Below are positions 1 through 6,166 of a DNA stretch of 6,166 bases, piece by piece. The first letter of the stretch is position 1. The number at the start of each line of letters is the position of its first letter. The stretch is taken from positions 1-6,166 of the forward strand of contig CATMOC010000247.1 of the NCBI GenBank assembly GCA_950071955.1, given 5' to 3'. The notes under the pieces are model-generated. The model was not told where the DNA came from. It ran no database searches and saw only the letters and a program-made list of their open reading frames with translations. A program made the translations under genes and the position numbers. The DNA is from an uncultured Mesorhizobium sp. (lineage in GTDB: Bacteria > Pseudomonadota > Alphaproteobacteria > Rhizobiales > Rhizobiaceae).

Positions 1-309
1 CACCGCAATCCACACGAAGCGGTTACTCAGGTCCGACCACAGCAGGGTCGCGATAATCACGGCTGCCAGGATCAGCAACCCGCCCATGGTGGGCGTGCCC
101 TTCTTGGTCACCAGGTGCGTCGGCGGACCGTCTGCACGGATCGGCTGACCCTTGCCCTGCCGCAGCCGCAGCGAATTGATGATCGTCGGCCCGAACATGA
201 AGACGATCAGCGCCGACGTGATCAGCGCACCGCCCGTCCGGAAGGTGATGTAGCGGAACACGTTGAAGACCGAGACCTGGTCCGACGCGCTCACGAGAAG
301 GCTCAACAT
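1..309 (-). CDS. mraY: Phospho-N-acetylmuramoyl-pentapeptide-transferase MraY (N-terminal part; 3' end beyond window)
   Basis: MraY is an integral membrane enzyme. It transfers phospho-MurNAc-pentapeptide from UDP to undecaprenyl phosphate, giving lipid I, the first membrane step of peptidoglycan synthesis. The window holds the first 103 codons of a protein that is usually about 360 residues; the rest lies beyond base 1. I translated it from the ATG at 307-309: it starts [21 protein letters not shown] first membrane segment lies at about residues 23-43 (ends FMFGP). A cytosolic loop follows with the family signature [18 protein letters not shown] at residues 60-77. A second membrane segment lies at about 78-92, followed by [10 protein letters not shown]. 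The start is supported by a G-rich Shine-Dalgarno upstream and by the N-terminal length, which matches E. coli MraY. It follows murF by 26 bases, the usual dcw order. The catalytic aspartates of later loops are not in the window. Identification is firm; no oddity is visible. Confidence 0.97.
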   Translation of the reverse strand, partial: MLSLLVSASDQVSVFNVFRYITFRTGGALITSALIVFMFGPTIINSLRLRQGKGQPIRADGPPTHLVTKKGTPTMGGLLILAAVIIATLLWSDLSNRFVWIAV

Positions 310-319
310 TCGAAGTATT

Positions 320-325
320 TCCCCC
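320..325 (-). promoter_or_regulatory. Probable ribosome binding site of mraY
   Basis: On the minus strand the 26-base murF-mraY spacer (310-335) contains GGGGGA, ending 10 bases before the mraY ATG. It is a purine-rich but imperfect Shine-Dalgarno and supports the chosen start. I see no promoter or terminator in this spacer, so mraY is presumably co-transcribed with murF. Confidence 0.5.
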
Positions 326-335
326 GGTTCATCTG

Positions 336-1766
336 TCAGTCTCCACCGGGGCCGACACCGCTGCCGGGAAACCGGGCAGCAAGAGCGTCGACAATCCTGG
401 AAAAGCCGATTCCATTCGACGACTTTATCATGATCGCATCTCCGGCCCCCACGCCGGAGACGAGAAGCGGCAGAAGTTCCTCGCCCTTTTCGCGGTATTC
501 CACCGGGAACTCGGATCCGAGTTCGTCGCGAAGGGCGGACATCTCGGCGCCGGCCAGATAGAGCCGCTCGATCCGGGATTCCCGGATGACCTCGGCGAGC
601 GCGGAATGCAGCCTGGCGGAGTGGGAGCCGAGTTCCAGCATGTCGCCCAGGACGGCGATGCGTCGCCCGCCGGGCGCTTCCGAGTTGCTGAGGAGATCGA
701 TCGCCGCCTTCATCGAGGCGGGATTGGCATTGTAGCTCTCGTCGATCACCAGGAACGGCCCGTCCGGGTGACTCAGCGTCAGGCGTGCGCCCCTGCCTCG
801 CTCGGCCTTGAGGCTGGCCATCGCGTCTGCGGCGCCGGCCACGTCGGCTCCCGCGAGATGCGCTGCGCCGAGAACTGCCAGCACGTTCTGCACGACGTGA
901 CGTCCGGGCGCACCGATGCGCGCGACGACCTCGTCGCCTCCGATGCGGGCCGCGATCGTGGAGTAATCTGGGTGCAGGTCGCATTGCAGGAGCTTGTAGG
1001 TCGCGCGCGAATGTTCGCCGAAGCCGTGGACGTGCTGGATCCCGGCTTCCTTCGCCAGCTTCTCCAGTATCCCCCAGCGATGGTCGTCGCGATTGACGAG
1101 CGCATGGCCGTCGGCTGTGACACCCTCGAAAATCTCGCCCTTCGCACGCGCGATGTCGTCCAGCGAGTGGAAATGGCCCAGATGGGCGGCCGCGATCAGC
1201 GTCACGATCGCGATATGCGGCTGGACCAGCTTGACGAGGGGCCGGATCTCGCCCGGATGGTTCATGCCGATCTCGTATACCGCGAAGTCGGTGTCCTGCG
1301 GCATGCGGGCGAGCGTCAGCGGCACACCCCAGTGGTTGTTGAACGATTTCTCGGCTGCGTGCACCTTGCCCGAACGCGACAGTGCCAGCCGCAGCGCTTC
1401 CTTCGTGCTCGTCTTGCCGGCCGAGCCGGTTACCGCGATCACCTTCGCCTTCGAACGCGCCCGCGCCGCGGCGCCCAGGAGTTCGAGCGCGTGGAGAACG
1501 TCTTCAACCACGATCACGGGAATGGTGAGCCGGCCGAGCGACGCCAGCCTGTCTTCGGCGATCACCATGAGGCCGGCGCCGGCGGCCATGGCGGCGGTCG
1601 CGAAATCGTGCCCGTCGAACTTGTCGCCCTTGATGGCGAAGAAGGCCTCGCCCGACGCCAGCGTGCGCGTGTCGATCGAAATGCCGGTGACCCCCTCCGG
1701 CAGGTGGCCGAGGGGCCGCCCGCCCATGGCGGCGACCATCGCCGCGCCCGTCCACAGCGCGCTCAT
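336..1766 (-). CDS. murF: UDP-N-acetylmuramoyl-tripeptide--D-alanyl-D-alanine ligase MurF
   Basis: MurF is a cytoplasmic ATP-dependent Mur ligase. It adds D-alanyl-D-alanine to UDP-MurNAc-L-Ala-D-Glu-meso-DAP, completing the pentapeptide precursor that MraY uses. The protein has 476 residues, close to the family's usual 450-480. The N-terminal UDP-substrate domain carries SIDTR (30-34). The central ATPase domain has the P-loop TGSAGKTS (113-120, Lys118), then [13 protein letters not shown] (141-153), [11 protein letters not shown] (164-174) and [10 protein letters not shown] (192-201). The C-terminal domain has the MurF-type [11 protein letters not shown] (342-352), LGDMLELG (373-380) and a terminal KSSNG (448-452). 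DESYNANP separates MurF from MurC, MurD and MurE. The ATG overlaps the murE stop (ATGA), with GGAG eight bases upstream inside murE, so translational coupling is likely. The last ten residues are a glycine/proline-rich tail without an evident role. Identification is very secure. Confidence 0.98.
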   Translation of the reverse strand: MSALWTGAAMVAAMGGRPLGHLPEGVTGISIDTRTLASGEAFFAIKGDKFDGHDFATAAMAAGAGLMVIAEDRLASLGRLTIPVIVVEDVLHALELLGAAARARSKAKVIAVTGSAGKTSTKEALRLALSRSGKVHAAEKSFNNHWGVPLTLARMPQDTDFAVYEIGMNHPGEIRPLVKLVQPHIAIVTLIAAAHLGHFHSLDDIARAKGEIFEGVTADGHALVNRDDHRWGILEKLAKEAGIQHVHGFGEHSRATYKLLQCDLHPDYSTIAARIGGDEVVARIGAPGRHVVQNVLAVLGAAHLAGADVAGAADAMASLKAERGRGARLTLSHPDGPFLVIDESYNANPASMKAAIDLLSNSEAPGGRRIAVLGDMLELGSHSARLHSALAEVIRESRIERLYLAGAEMSALRDELGSEFPVEYREKGEELLPLLVSGVGAGDAIMIKSSNGIGFSRIVDALAARFPGSGVGPGGD

Positions 1767-3217
1767 CGGGCGAGCTCCGCCAAGGCGTTGCGCACTTCTT
1801 CATGGTCGGAGAAATGGTGGGTGACCATGCCGACCGTCTGGCCTTCCTCGTGTCCCTTGCCGGCCACGATCAGCGTATCGCCTCCCGCCAGCATGCCGAC
1901 CCCTGTCCGGATCGCCTCGCGCCGATCGCCGATCTCGATCGCGCCCGGCGCGGCCTTCAGGATCTCGGCGCGAATTTCCGCCGGCACTTCGCTGCGCGGG
2001 TTGTCGTCGGTGACGATGACGACGTCAGCCAGACGCGTCGCGATCTCGCCCATGATAGGCCGCTTTCCCCTGTCGCGGTCGCCGCCGCAACCGAACACGA
2101 CGACGACGCGGCCGGTCGTGAAGGGGCGCACCGACGACAGGACGTTCTCCAGAGCTTCCGGCTTGTGCGCATAGTCCACGTAGACCGGCGCACCGGCCAC
2201 GGTGGAGCCGACGAGATCGAGCCGCCCCGGCGCGCCTTCGAGATGTTCGAGCGCCTTCAGCGCTTCGTTGACCGCGATGCCGGTCGAGATCGCCAGACCT
2301 GCTGCGACGAGTGCGTTGGAGATCTGGAAGTCGCCCGCCAGCGGGAGCAGGATCTCGTGGATCGCGCCGTCGGCCTCGATCTCGGCGCGCTGGCGCCTGC
2401 GCTCGTGCTCGACCCGCTTCAGCGTCAGGAAACTTCCCTTCCTTCCCACCGTGCGCACGTCCATGCCCGCCTTCATGGCGGCGTCGATCGTCGGCGGCGA
2501 CCAGATGTCGTCGGCGAAGATGACGGCCGGCGCGCCTTTCGGCAGCAGGTCCTCGAACAGACGCATCTTGGCGCGGTGGTAGTCTTCTATGGTCGGATGA
2601 TAGTCCATGTGATCGCGGCCGAGATTGGTGAACGCGCCGGCCGCGAGCCTCACACCGTCCAGCCTGCGTTGCTCGAGCCCGTGGCTCGATGCCTCCATGG
2701 AGCAGTGCGTCACGCCGGCATCGGCGAGTTCGGAAAGCAGCGCTTGCAGCGCAACCGGATCGGGCGTCGTCAGCGAGCCGTACTCGTTCCGCCCTGGCGC
2801 CACGACGCCCGTCGTTCCGATGCTTGCCGCGTGTAGGCCCGCATGCGCCCATATCTGGCGTACGAAGGCGGCGACGGAGGTCTTGCCGCTCGTGCCGGTC
2901 ACAGCCACCATCGTTTCCGGCTGACGGCCATGGAAACGGGCGGCGGCCAGCGCCAGCGCGCGGCGCGGGTCGCCGGATTTCAGGATCGGAATACCGAGAC
3001 CCGGCGCATCGGCGTCCAGGGCTGCGATCACGGCGATCGCGCCTTTTGCCGCCGCGTCGGACGCGAACGCCATCCCGTCCGATTTGCCGCCCCTGAGCGC
3101 GGCAAACACGAAGCCCGGACGCACGGCACGAGAATCCGAGGTAATCCCCTCGACGATCCGCTCCCCCAGGGCAGCGGGTTCGACGGAGAGAATTTCGGCA
3201 AGATCACTGAGCTTCAT
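1763..3217 (-). CDS. murE: UDP-N-acetylmuramoyl-L-alanyl-D-glutamate--2,6-diaminopimelate ligase MurE
   Basis: MurE is a cytoplasmic ATP-dependent ligase that adds the third stem residue to UDP-MurNAc-L-Ala-D-Glu. The protein has 484 residues, a normal length for MurE. Visible motifs in order are: TSDSR (26-30) in the uridine-binding N-terminal domain; the P-loop TGTSGKTS (107-114, Lys112); TTPDP (150-154); MEASSHGL (174-181); and RDHMDYH...YHRAK (201-217). Lys217 is at the place of the carbamylated lysine of the family. GRLDLV follows at 331-336, then [13 protein letters not shown] (375-387) and DNPR (405-408). DNPR is the known signature for meso-diaminopimelate, as opposed to the lysine type of many Gram-positives, so the wall is predicted to be DAP-type. 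AGKGHE (452-457) closes the C-terminal domain. It starts 54 bases after ftsI and overlaps murF by four bases. I see no missing catalytic residue. Confidence 0.98.
   Translation of the reverse strand: MKLSDLAEILSVEPAALGERIVEGITSDSRAVRPGFVFAALRGGKSDGMAFASDAAAKGAIAVIAALDADAPGLGIPILKSGDPRRALALAAARFHGRQPETMVAVTGTSGKTSVAAFVRQIWAHAGLHAASIGTTGVVAPGRNEYGSLTTPDPVALQALLSELADAGVTHCSMEASSHGLEQRRLDGVRLAAGAFTNLGRDHMDYHPTIEDYHRAKMRLFEDLLPKGAPAVIFADDIWSPPTIDAAMKAGMDVRTVGRKGSFLTLKRVEHERRRQRAEIEADGAIHEILLPLAGDFQISNALVAAGLAISTGIAVNEALKALEHLEGAPGRLDLVGSTVAGAPVYVDYAHKPEALENVLSSVRPFTTGRVVVVFGCGGDRDRGKRPIMGEIATRLADVVIVTDDNPRSEVPAEIRAEILKAAPGAIEIGDRREAIRTGVGMLAGGDTLIVAGKGHEEGQTVGMVTHHFSDHEEVRNALAELAR
1775..1778 (-). 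promoter_or_regulatory. Ribosome binding site of murF, inside the murE 3' end
   Basis: On the minus strand GGAG lies eight bases before the murF ATG and within the last codons of murE. It fixes the murF start at the ATGA overlap rather than at a later Met such as residue 10 or 14. Confidence 0.7.
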
Positions 3218-3271
3218 TCAATTTCTTCGAGACGCAAGACGCCGTCCCAGCGGCGCGCCGATAGGGAATCA
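3218..3271 (-). other. Intergenic gap between ftsI and murE
   Basis: This 54-base gap is the longest non-coding stretch in the window. It contains a perfect 10-base palindrome, CGGCGCGCCG, at 3251-3260 and one GANTC site at 3266-3270. It has no convincing -35/-10 promoter, no stem followed by a T-run, and no small reading frame. The palindrome has no loop, so it is not by itself a hairpin terminator. I infer read-through from ftsI into murE, though a weak internal promoter for the mur genes cannot be excluded by eye. Confidence 0.5.
3222..3228 (-). promoter_or_regulatory. Weak ribosome binding site of murE
   Basis: The minus strand reads GAAGAAA four bases before the murE ATG. It is a poor match to the consensus Shine-Dalgarno and unusually close to the start. 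The start at 3217 is nevertheless supported because the normal MurE N terminus ([10 protein letters not shown]) begins there and there is no upstream ATG in frame after the ftsI stop. Confidence 0.35.
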
Positions 3272-5005
3272 TCAGTTCAATACAAGCTGTGCCTCGTTTT
3301 CATGGCCGAAAACGGGCTTCACGCCAAGCAGCGGTGCGGCCCTGCGGATGATATTGGCTACGATCGGCGCCGCATTCAAACCGGCGGTGGCGCCCATACC
3401 GGGCTTTTCGGGCTTCGGCTCGTCGATGACCGACAGGACGATGTACTGCGGATCATCGATCGGGAAGGCGGCGAGAAAGGCATTGAAGCGCTTGTCGCCC
3501 GAATAGCGGCCGTTGATCACCTTCTCGGCAGTGCCCGTCTTGCCGCCGACACGGTAGCCCGGCACCTCGGCGCGCCGGCCGGACCCATTCTCGGAGTTCA
3601 GCCGATAGAGATAGCGCATGTCGTTCACCGTATGCGGCTGTACCACCCGATGGCCGACCTGCTGCGCCTCGGCCTCGCTGCGCGGCAGGAACGTCGGCGG
3701 AATGAGCGTCCCGCCGTTCATCAGCGCCGCCGCCGCGACGGCCGTCTGCAGGGGCGTGGTCGCCATGCCGTGGCCGAAGGCGATGGTGATGGAATTGAGC
3801 TGCTTCCACTCCTTCGGCTCGGTGGGGCTGGCGACTTCCGGCAGTTCCGTCACCATGCGGTCCAGCAGCCCCAGGCGCTTGATGAATTCGCGGTGGCCCG
3901 CGACGCCGACGCTTTCGGCCATCTTCGCCGACGCGATGTTGGACGAGTAGATGAAGACTTCCGGCACGGTGAGCACGCGTCCCTTGCCATGGAAGTCGCG
4001 TATCGTGAACCGTCCGAAGCTTATCGGCCGCGACGCGTCGTACCGGCTGTCGAGCGTCGCCTTGTCGGCGTCGAGCACCATGGCCGTGGTGAAGCTCTTG
4101 AAGGTTGAGCCCATCTCGTAGACACCCGCCGACATGCGGTTGAGCCGGTCCTTGTCGTTGGCGTTGAAGGGATTGTTCGGGTCGAAATCGGGCACCGACG
4201 CCATGGCGAAGATTTCGCCCGTCTTGGCGTTGAGCACGACGGCACCCGCCGCGATCGCATGATAGCGATCCATCGCCGCGGCAAGCTCGTCGCGGACGAT
4301 GTGCTGGACCCTGAGGTCGATCGAAAGCCGTACCGGCTCGAGTTCCGACGCGGCGACCATCCCCGTGGCGCGAAGATCGGCGAGCCCCTGCCCGTCGATG
4401 TATTTCTCCATTCCGGCGATACCTTGGTTGTCGACGTTGACGAGGCCGAGGATGTGCGACGCGGTGGGTCCGCCGGGATAGAAGCGCCGCTTTTCCGGCC
4501 GGAAGCCGATACCCGGCAAACCGAGCTGCAGGATCTCGTTCTGCTGCTTCGGCGTGATCTCGCGCTTCAGCCAGGCGAAACCGGAGCCGCTCTTGAGCTT
4601 CTTGTAGGTCTGCTCGTAGTCGAGCGACGGGAGCACTGAGGCGAGGAGTTCCACGGCCTCGTCGGCATCGACGATCCGCCTCGGCTCGGCGAAGAGCGAC
4701 GCCGACTTGATGTCGGTCGCGAGCACCTGTCCGTTGCGGTCGACGATGTCGGGGCGGGAGGCCGCCATCCGCGCACCGCCGAAGATGCTGGTTTCCTCCC
4801 TGTCCTGGAGCCCGAGATAGACGAGACGACCGGCAATGACCGCATAGATGGCAAAGAATACCGTCATCGTCATGAAGACACGCGATTTCGCGCGCCCGCC
4901 CGTCGATTTCCGCGCGCCGTCGACCACTATGGCTGCCTGTTCGCCACCGGCCTGCGCGGACTTCCTGCGTGTGATCCCGCGGACTCTCCTCAACAAGCCC
5001 ATCAT
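3272..5005 (-). CDS. ftsI: Septal peptidoglycan D,D-transpeptidase FtsI (penicillin-binding protein 3)
   Basis: FtsI is the class B penicillin-binding protein that cross-links peptidoglycan at the division septum, working with the glycosyltransferase FtsW. It is anchored in the inner membrane with its catalytic domain in the periplasm. The protein has 577 residues, normal for alphaproteobacteria. A basic cytosolic tail (1-40, rich in Arg/Lys) is followed by one membrane segment at about 43-65. The non-catalytic pedestal domain begins with RPDIVDRNGQVLATD (84-98) and includes FYPGGPTASHILGLVN (175-190). The transpeptidase domain (about 225-560) has all three penicillin-binding motifs: STFK (300-303, nucleophile Ser300), SSN (354-356) and KTG (489-491, within GGKTGTAEK). 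There is no PASTA domain and no transglycosylase domain, which fits FtsI. The start is the first of two adjacent ATGs. It overlaps the ftsL stop as ATGA and has GGGAG nine bases upstream. It is essential in most bacteria that carry it. Confidence 0.98.
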   Translation of the reverse strand: MMGLLRRVRGITRRKSAQAGGEQAAIVVDGARKSTGGRAKSRVFMTMTVFFAIYAVIAGRLVYLGLQDREETSIFGGARMAASRPDIVDRNGQVLATDIKSASLFAEPRRIVDADEAVELLASVLPSLDYEQTYKKLKSGSGFAWLKREITPKQQNEILQLGLPGIGFRPEKRRFYPGGPTASHILGLVNVDNQGIAGMEKYIDGQGLADLRATGMVAASELEPVRLSIDLRVQHIVRDELAAAMDRYHAIAAGAVVLNAKTGEIFAMASVPDFDPNNPFNANDKDRLNRMSAGVYEMGSTFKSFTTAMVLDADKATLDSRYDASRPISFGRFTIRDFHGKGRVLTVPEVFIYSSNIASAKMAESVGVAGHREFIKRLGLLDRMVTELPEVASPTEPKEWKQLNSITIAFGHGMATTPLQTAVAAAALMNGGTLIPPTFLPRSEAEAQQVGHRVVQPHTVNDMRYLYRLNSENGSGRRAEVPGYRVGGKTGTAEKVINGRYSGDKRFNAFLAAFPIDDPQYIVLSVIDEPKPEKPGMGATAGLNAAPIVANIIRRAAPLLGVKPVFGHENEAQLVLN

Positions 5006-5376
5006 CGCGTGGTGCTCCCGGTCACAGTTGCGTCCTTCGCCCCCTTCGCGACGGCGTCGGGGGATGCGGGGTCGTTCTCGTCCACCGGTTTCATCGGGAT
5101 GTCCCGGGCTTCGACGATCTGCTCAGGCAGGAGGGGCTGGAGGTTCAGTTCGGCCTGGTAGACCTCCGCGAGCTTTTGGAGCCGCACCGGCTGGGTGAGC
5201 AGGCTCCAGTCGGCCTTCAGCAGGTCGATCGTCTCTTCTTCGAGCCTTATCTGCCGTTCGATCTGGCGGACGGCGGCAAGCTGGTCCTCCGCCGCACCCT
5301 TCGTCTTGTAGGTGAAGGCCGCGGCCGCAACCATGACCGCGATGAGAAGGATGTCCGTGGTGCGAAACAGTCTCAT
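5002..5376 (-). CDS. ftsL: Cell division protein FtsL
   Basis: FtsL is a small bitopic inner-membrane protein of the divisome. In well-studied bacteria it forms a complex with FtsB and FtsQ and helps activate FtsW-FtsI. The protein has 124 residues (E. coli FtsL has 121). A very short cytosolic N terminus (MRLFRTTD) leads into one membrane segment at about 8-23. A periplasmic coiled-coil-like helix follows at about 28-60. Then comes [18 protein letters not shown] (53-70), resembling the ADW...L..P.RL..LA pattern common in FtsL proteins. The last 30 residues or so are polar and probably disordered ([13 protein letters not shown]...). FtsL diverges fast, so the assignment rests on size, topology, that pattern, and position exactly between rsmH and ftsI. 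It overlaps both neighbours by four bases (ATGA), and GGAAAA sits just upstream of its ATG. Confidence 0.93.
   Translation of the reverse strand: MRLFRTTDILLIAVMVAAAAFTYKTKGAAEDQLAAVRQIERQIRLEEETIDLLKADWSLLTQPVRLQKLAEVYQAELNLQPLLPEQIVEARDIPMKPVDENDPASPDAVAKGAKDATVTGSTTR
5015..5019 (-). promoter_or_regulatory. Ribosome binding site of ftsI, inside the ftsL 3' end
   Basis: On the minus strand GGGAG lies nine bases before the first ftsI ATG. That spacing favours the first of the two tandem ATG codons, the one overlapping the ftsL stop, although starting at the second would change the protein by only one residue. Confidence 0.6.
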
Positions 5377-6166
5377 CTTTTTTCCGTGGAAAAATGGATT
5401 TCGGGAAGCTTTGGAAGCCCGAAGATCGAATGGTCTTCCGGCCGTGACGGGTTTTCCGTGCGGACCGCGACGCGAAGCTTGGCCGAGCGGGCGCGCGGAT
5501 TGCGTTCCGCCTCTGCCTCGGACGCGGCGATCACCTTCTCGGGCTTGCCGAAGGTGGGGGGCACGGCCTGCACTTCGGGCAGATGGCGCGAGCCGCCGCT
5601 GCCGCCCGCGCGCTCGGCCATGAAGCGCTTGACGATCCGGTCCTCAAGCGAATGGAAGGTGACGACCGCCAGCTTTCCGCCCGGCTTCAATACCCGCTCG
5701 GCCGCGAAGAGTGCCCGCGCCAGTTCGCCCAGTTCGTCGTTGACGAATATGCGCAGCGCCTGGAAGACACGCGTCGCGGGATGGATCTTGTCCTTCGGGT
5801 GGCGGCCGACCAGCGCCTCGATCGCCTCGGCGAGGTGGCGCGTCGTCGTGAACGGCCGCGTGTCGCGACGCTTCTCGATCATGCGCGCGATGCGGCCCGC
5901 GTGGCGTTCCTCCCCGAGTAGCCCGAAGATACGCGTCAGGTCGCCGGCCTTGAAGACATTGACGACATCCGCCGCGCTCGGACCTGCCTGCGCCATGCGC
6001 ATGTCGAGCGGGCCGTCGTGGCGGAAGGAGAAGCCGCGCTCCGCCTGGTCGAGCTGCATGGAGGACACGCCGACGTCGAGGACCACGCCATCGACCGGCT
6101 CATCCGCGTATTCGTCCAGCCGGGAAAAAGCACCCTGCACGAGACGCAGCCGTCCGCCGGACTCAG
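5373..6166 (-). CDS. rsmH: 16S rRNA (cytosine(1402)-N(4))-methyltransferase RsmH (C-terminal part; 5' end beyond window)
   Basis: RsmH (formerly MraW) is a cytoplasmic S-adenosylmethionine-dependent enzyme that methylates N4 of C1402 in the 16S rRNA decoding site. The window shows the last 263 codons. The reading frame runs open to the window edge. The residues before any possible internal start ([19 protein letters not shown]) still match the family, so the GTG at 6138-6140 is not the start. I infer that some 70-80 N-terminal residues, with the first SAM-binding motif, are missing. Visible family motifs are [19 protein letters not shown] with HDGPLDMRM (5994-6080), [18 protein letters not shown] (5730-5783), [16 protein letters not shown] (ending at 5637) and [10 protein letters not shown] (5472-5501). 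About 30 residues follow the last motif, ending [15 protein letters not shown], longer than in E. coli. The stop overlaps the ftsL ATG. Heading the dcw cluster is its usual position; mraZ would be expected just upstream. Confidence 0.97.
   Translation of the reverse strand, partial: ESGGRLRLVQGAFSRLDEYADEPVDGVVLDVGVSSMQLDQAERGFSFRHDGPLDMRMAQAGPSAADVVNVFKAGDLTRIFGLLGEERHAGRIARMIEKRRDTRPFTTTRHLAEAIEALVGRHPKDKIHPATRVFQALRIFVNDELGELARALFAAERVLKPGGKLAVVTFHSLEDRIVKRFMAERAGGSGGSRHLPEVQAVPPTFGKPEKVIAASEAEAERNPRARSAKLRVAVRTENPSRPEDHSIFGLPKLPEIHFSTEKR
5380..5385 (-). promoter_or_regulatory. Ribosome binding site of ftsL, inside the rsmH 3' end
   Basis: On the minus strand GGAAAA, in an A-rich stretch, ends three bases before the ftsL ATG. 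It overlaps the last codons of rsmH. It is short and close to the start but supports the ATG at the ATGA overlap. Confidence 0.45.

Noticed and set aside
115..561. A plus-strand frame over the mraY-murF junction that could suggest an antisense gene.
   Set aside because: The translation is low-complexity in Arg, Asp and Pro with no recognisable family. MraY and MurF explain the same bases fully.
606..2174. A 522-codon open frame on the plus strand opposite murF and the end of murE.
   Set aside because: Its translation is Arg/His/Gly/Ala-rich without recognisable motifs, as expected for the complement of a G+C-rich gene with biased third positions. The minus-strand MurF and MurE frames carry complete sets of family motifs over the same bases.
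3235..3262. Short inverted repeats around GACGGCGTC and CGGCGCGCCG, considered as a terminator of ftsI.
   Set aside because: The stems are only four to five bases, there is no T-run after them on the minus strand, and murE follows at once in the same direction.
3266..3270. A GANTC site in the ftsI-murE gap, which could hint at CcrM-linked cell-cycle control.
   Set aside because: The motif is expected about once per 256 bases and several more occur within the genes. A single copy without a promoter is not evidence.
2843..4108. A 421-codon plus-strand open frame spanning the murE start, the gap and much of ftsI.
   Set aside because: It is also a compositional shadow. It crosses a gene boundary and a non-coding gap on the other strand, shows no domain, and is opposite the FtsI catalytic region, whose motifs are intact.
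6138..6140. GTG as a possible start of rsmH.
   Set aside because: The frame stays open to the window edge and the residues upstream of it match RsmH, so this is an internal valine codon in a gene cut by the window end.

Overview
The window is a stretch of the division and cell wall (dcw) gene cluster, with every gene on the minus strand. Read in the direction of transcription (high to low coordinates), the order is rsmH (5' end cut off), ftsL, ftsI, murE, murF, mraY (3' end cut off). This is the conserved bacterial dcw order. The high G+C content, the meso-diaminopimelate type of MurE, the alphaproteobacterial style of FtsI (YEMGSTFK active-site context) and FtsL, and the RsmH C-terminal tail suggest an alphaproteobacterium, most likely of the Rhizobiales (Hyphomicrobiales; Mesorhizobium/Phyllobacteriaceae-like). 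That placement is inferred from protein character; no search was run.

Layout: 5373-6166 is the C-terminal part of the 16S rRNA m4C1402 methyltransferase RsmH. 5002-5376 is the small bitopic division protein FtsL. 3272-5005 is the division transpeptidase FtsI (PBP3). 3218-3271 is a 54-base gap and the only break of note inside the cluster. 1763-3217 is MurE, 336-1766 is MurF, 310-335 is a short spacer, and 1-309 is the first 103 codons of MraY. Three junctions (rsmH/ftsL, ftsL/ftsI, murE/murF) are 4-base ATGA overlaps, so the genes very probably form one translationally coupled operon. All five stop codons in the window are TGA.

How the genes work together: MurE adds meso-diaminopimelate to UDP-MurNAc-dipeptide. 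MurF adds D-Ala-D-Ala to give UDP-MurNAc-pentapeptide. MraY transfers phospho-MurNAc-pentapeptide to undecaprenyl phosphate to make lipid I. After later steps encoded outside the window, FtsI cross-links the new septal peptidoglycan, with FtsL as an activating and scaffolding partner. RsmH modifies the ribosomal decoding site and usually heads this cluster.

I looked for an undescribed system and did not find one. All genes are complete over the visible region, carry their catalytic motifs and show no frameshift, insertion or sign of transfer. Very long plus-strand open frames run opposite the real genes, but they are compositional shadows. The findings are modest architectural points.
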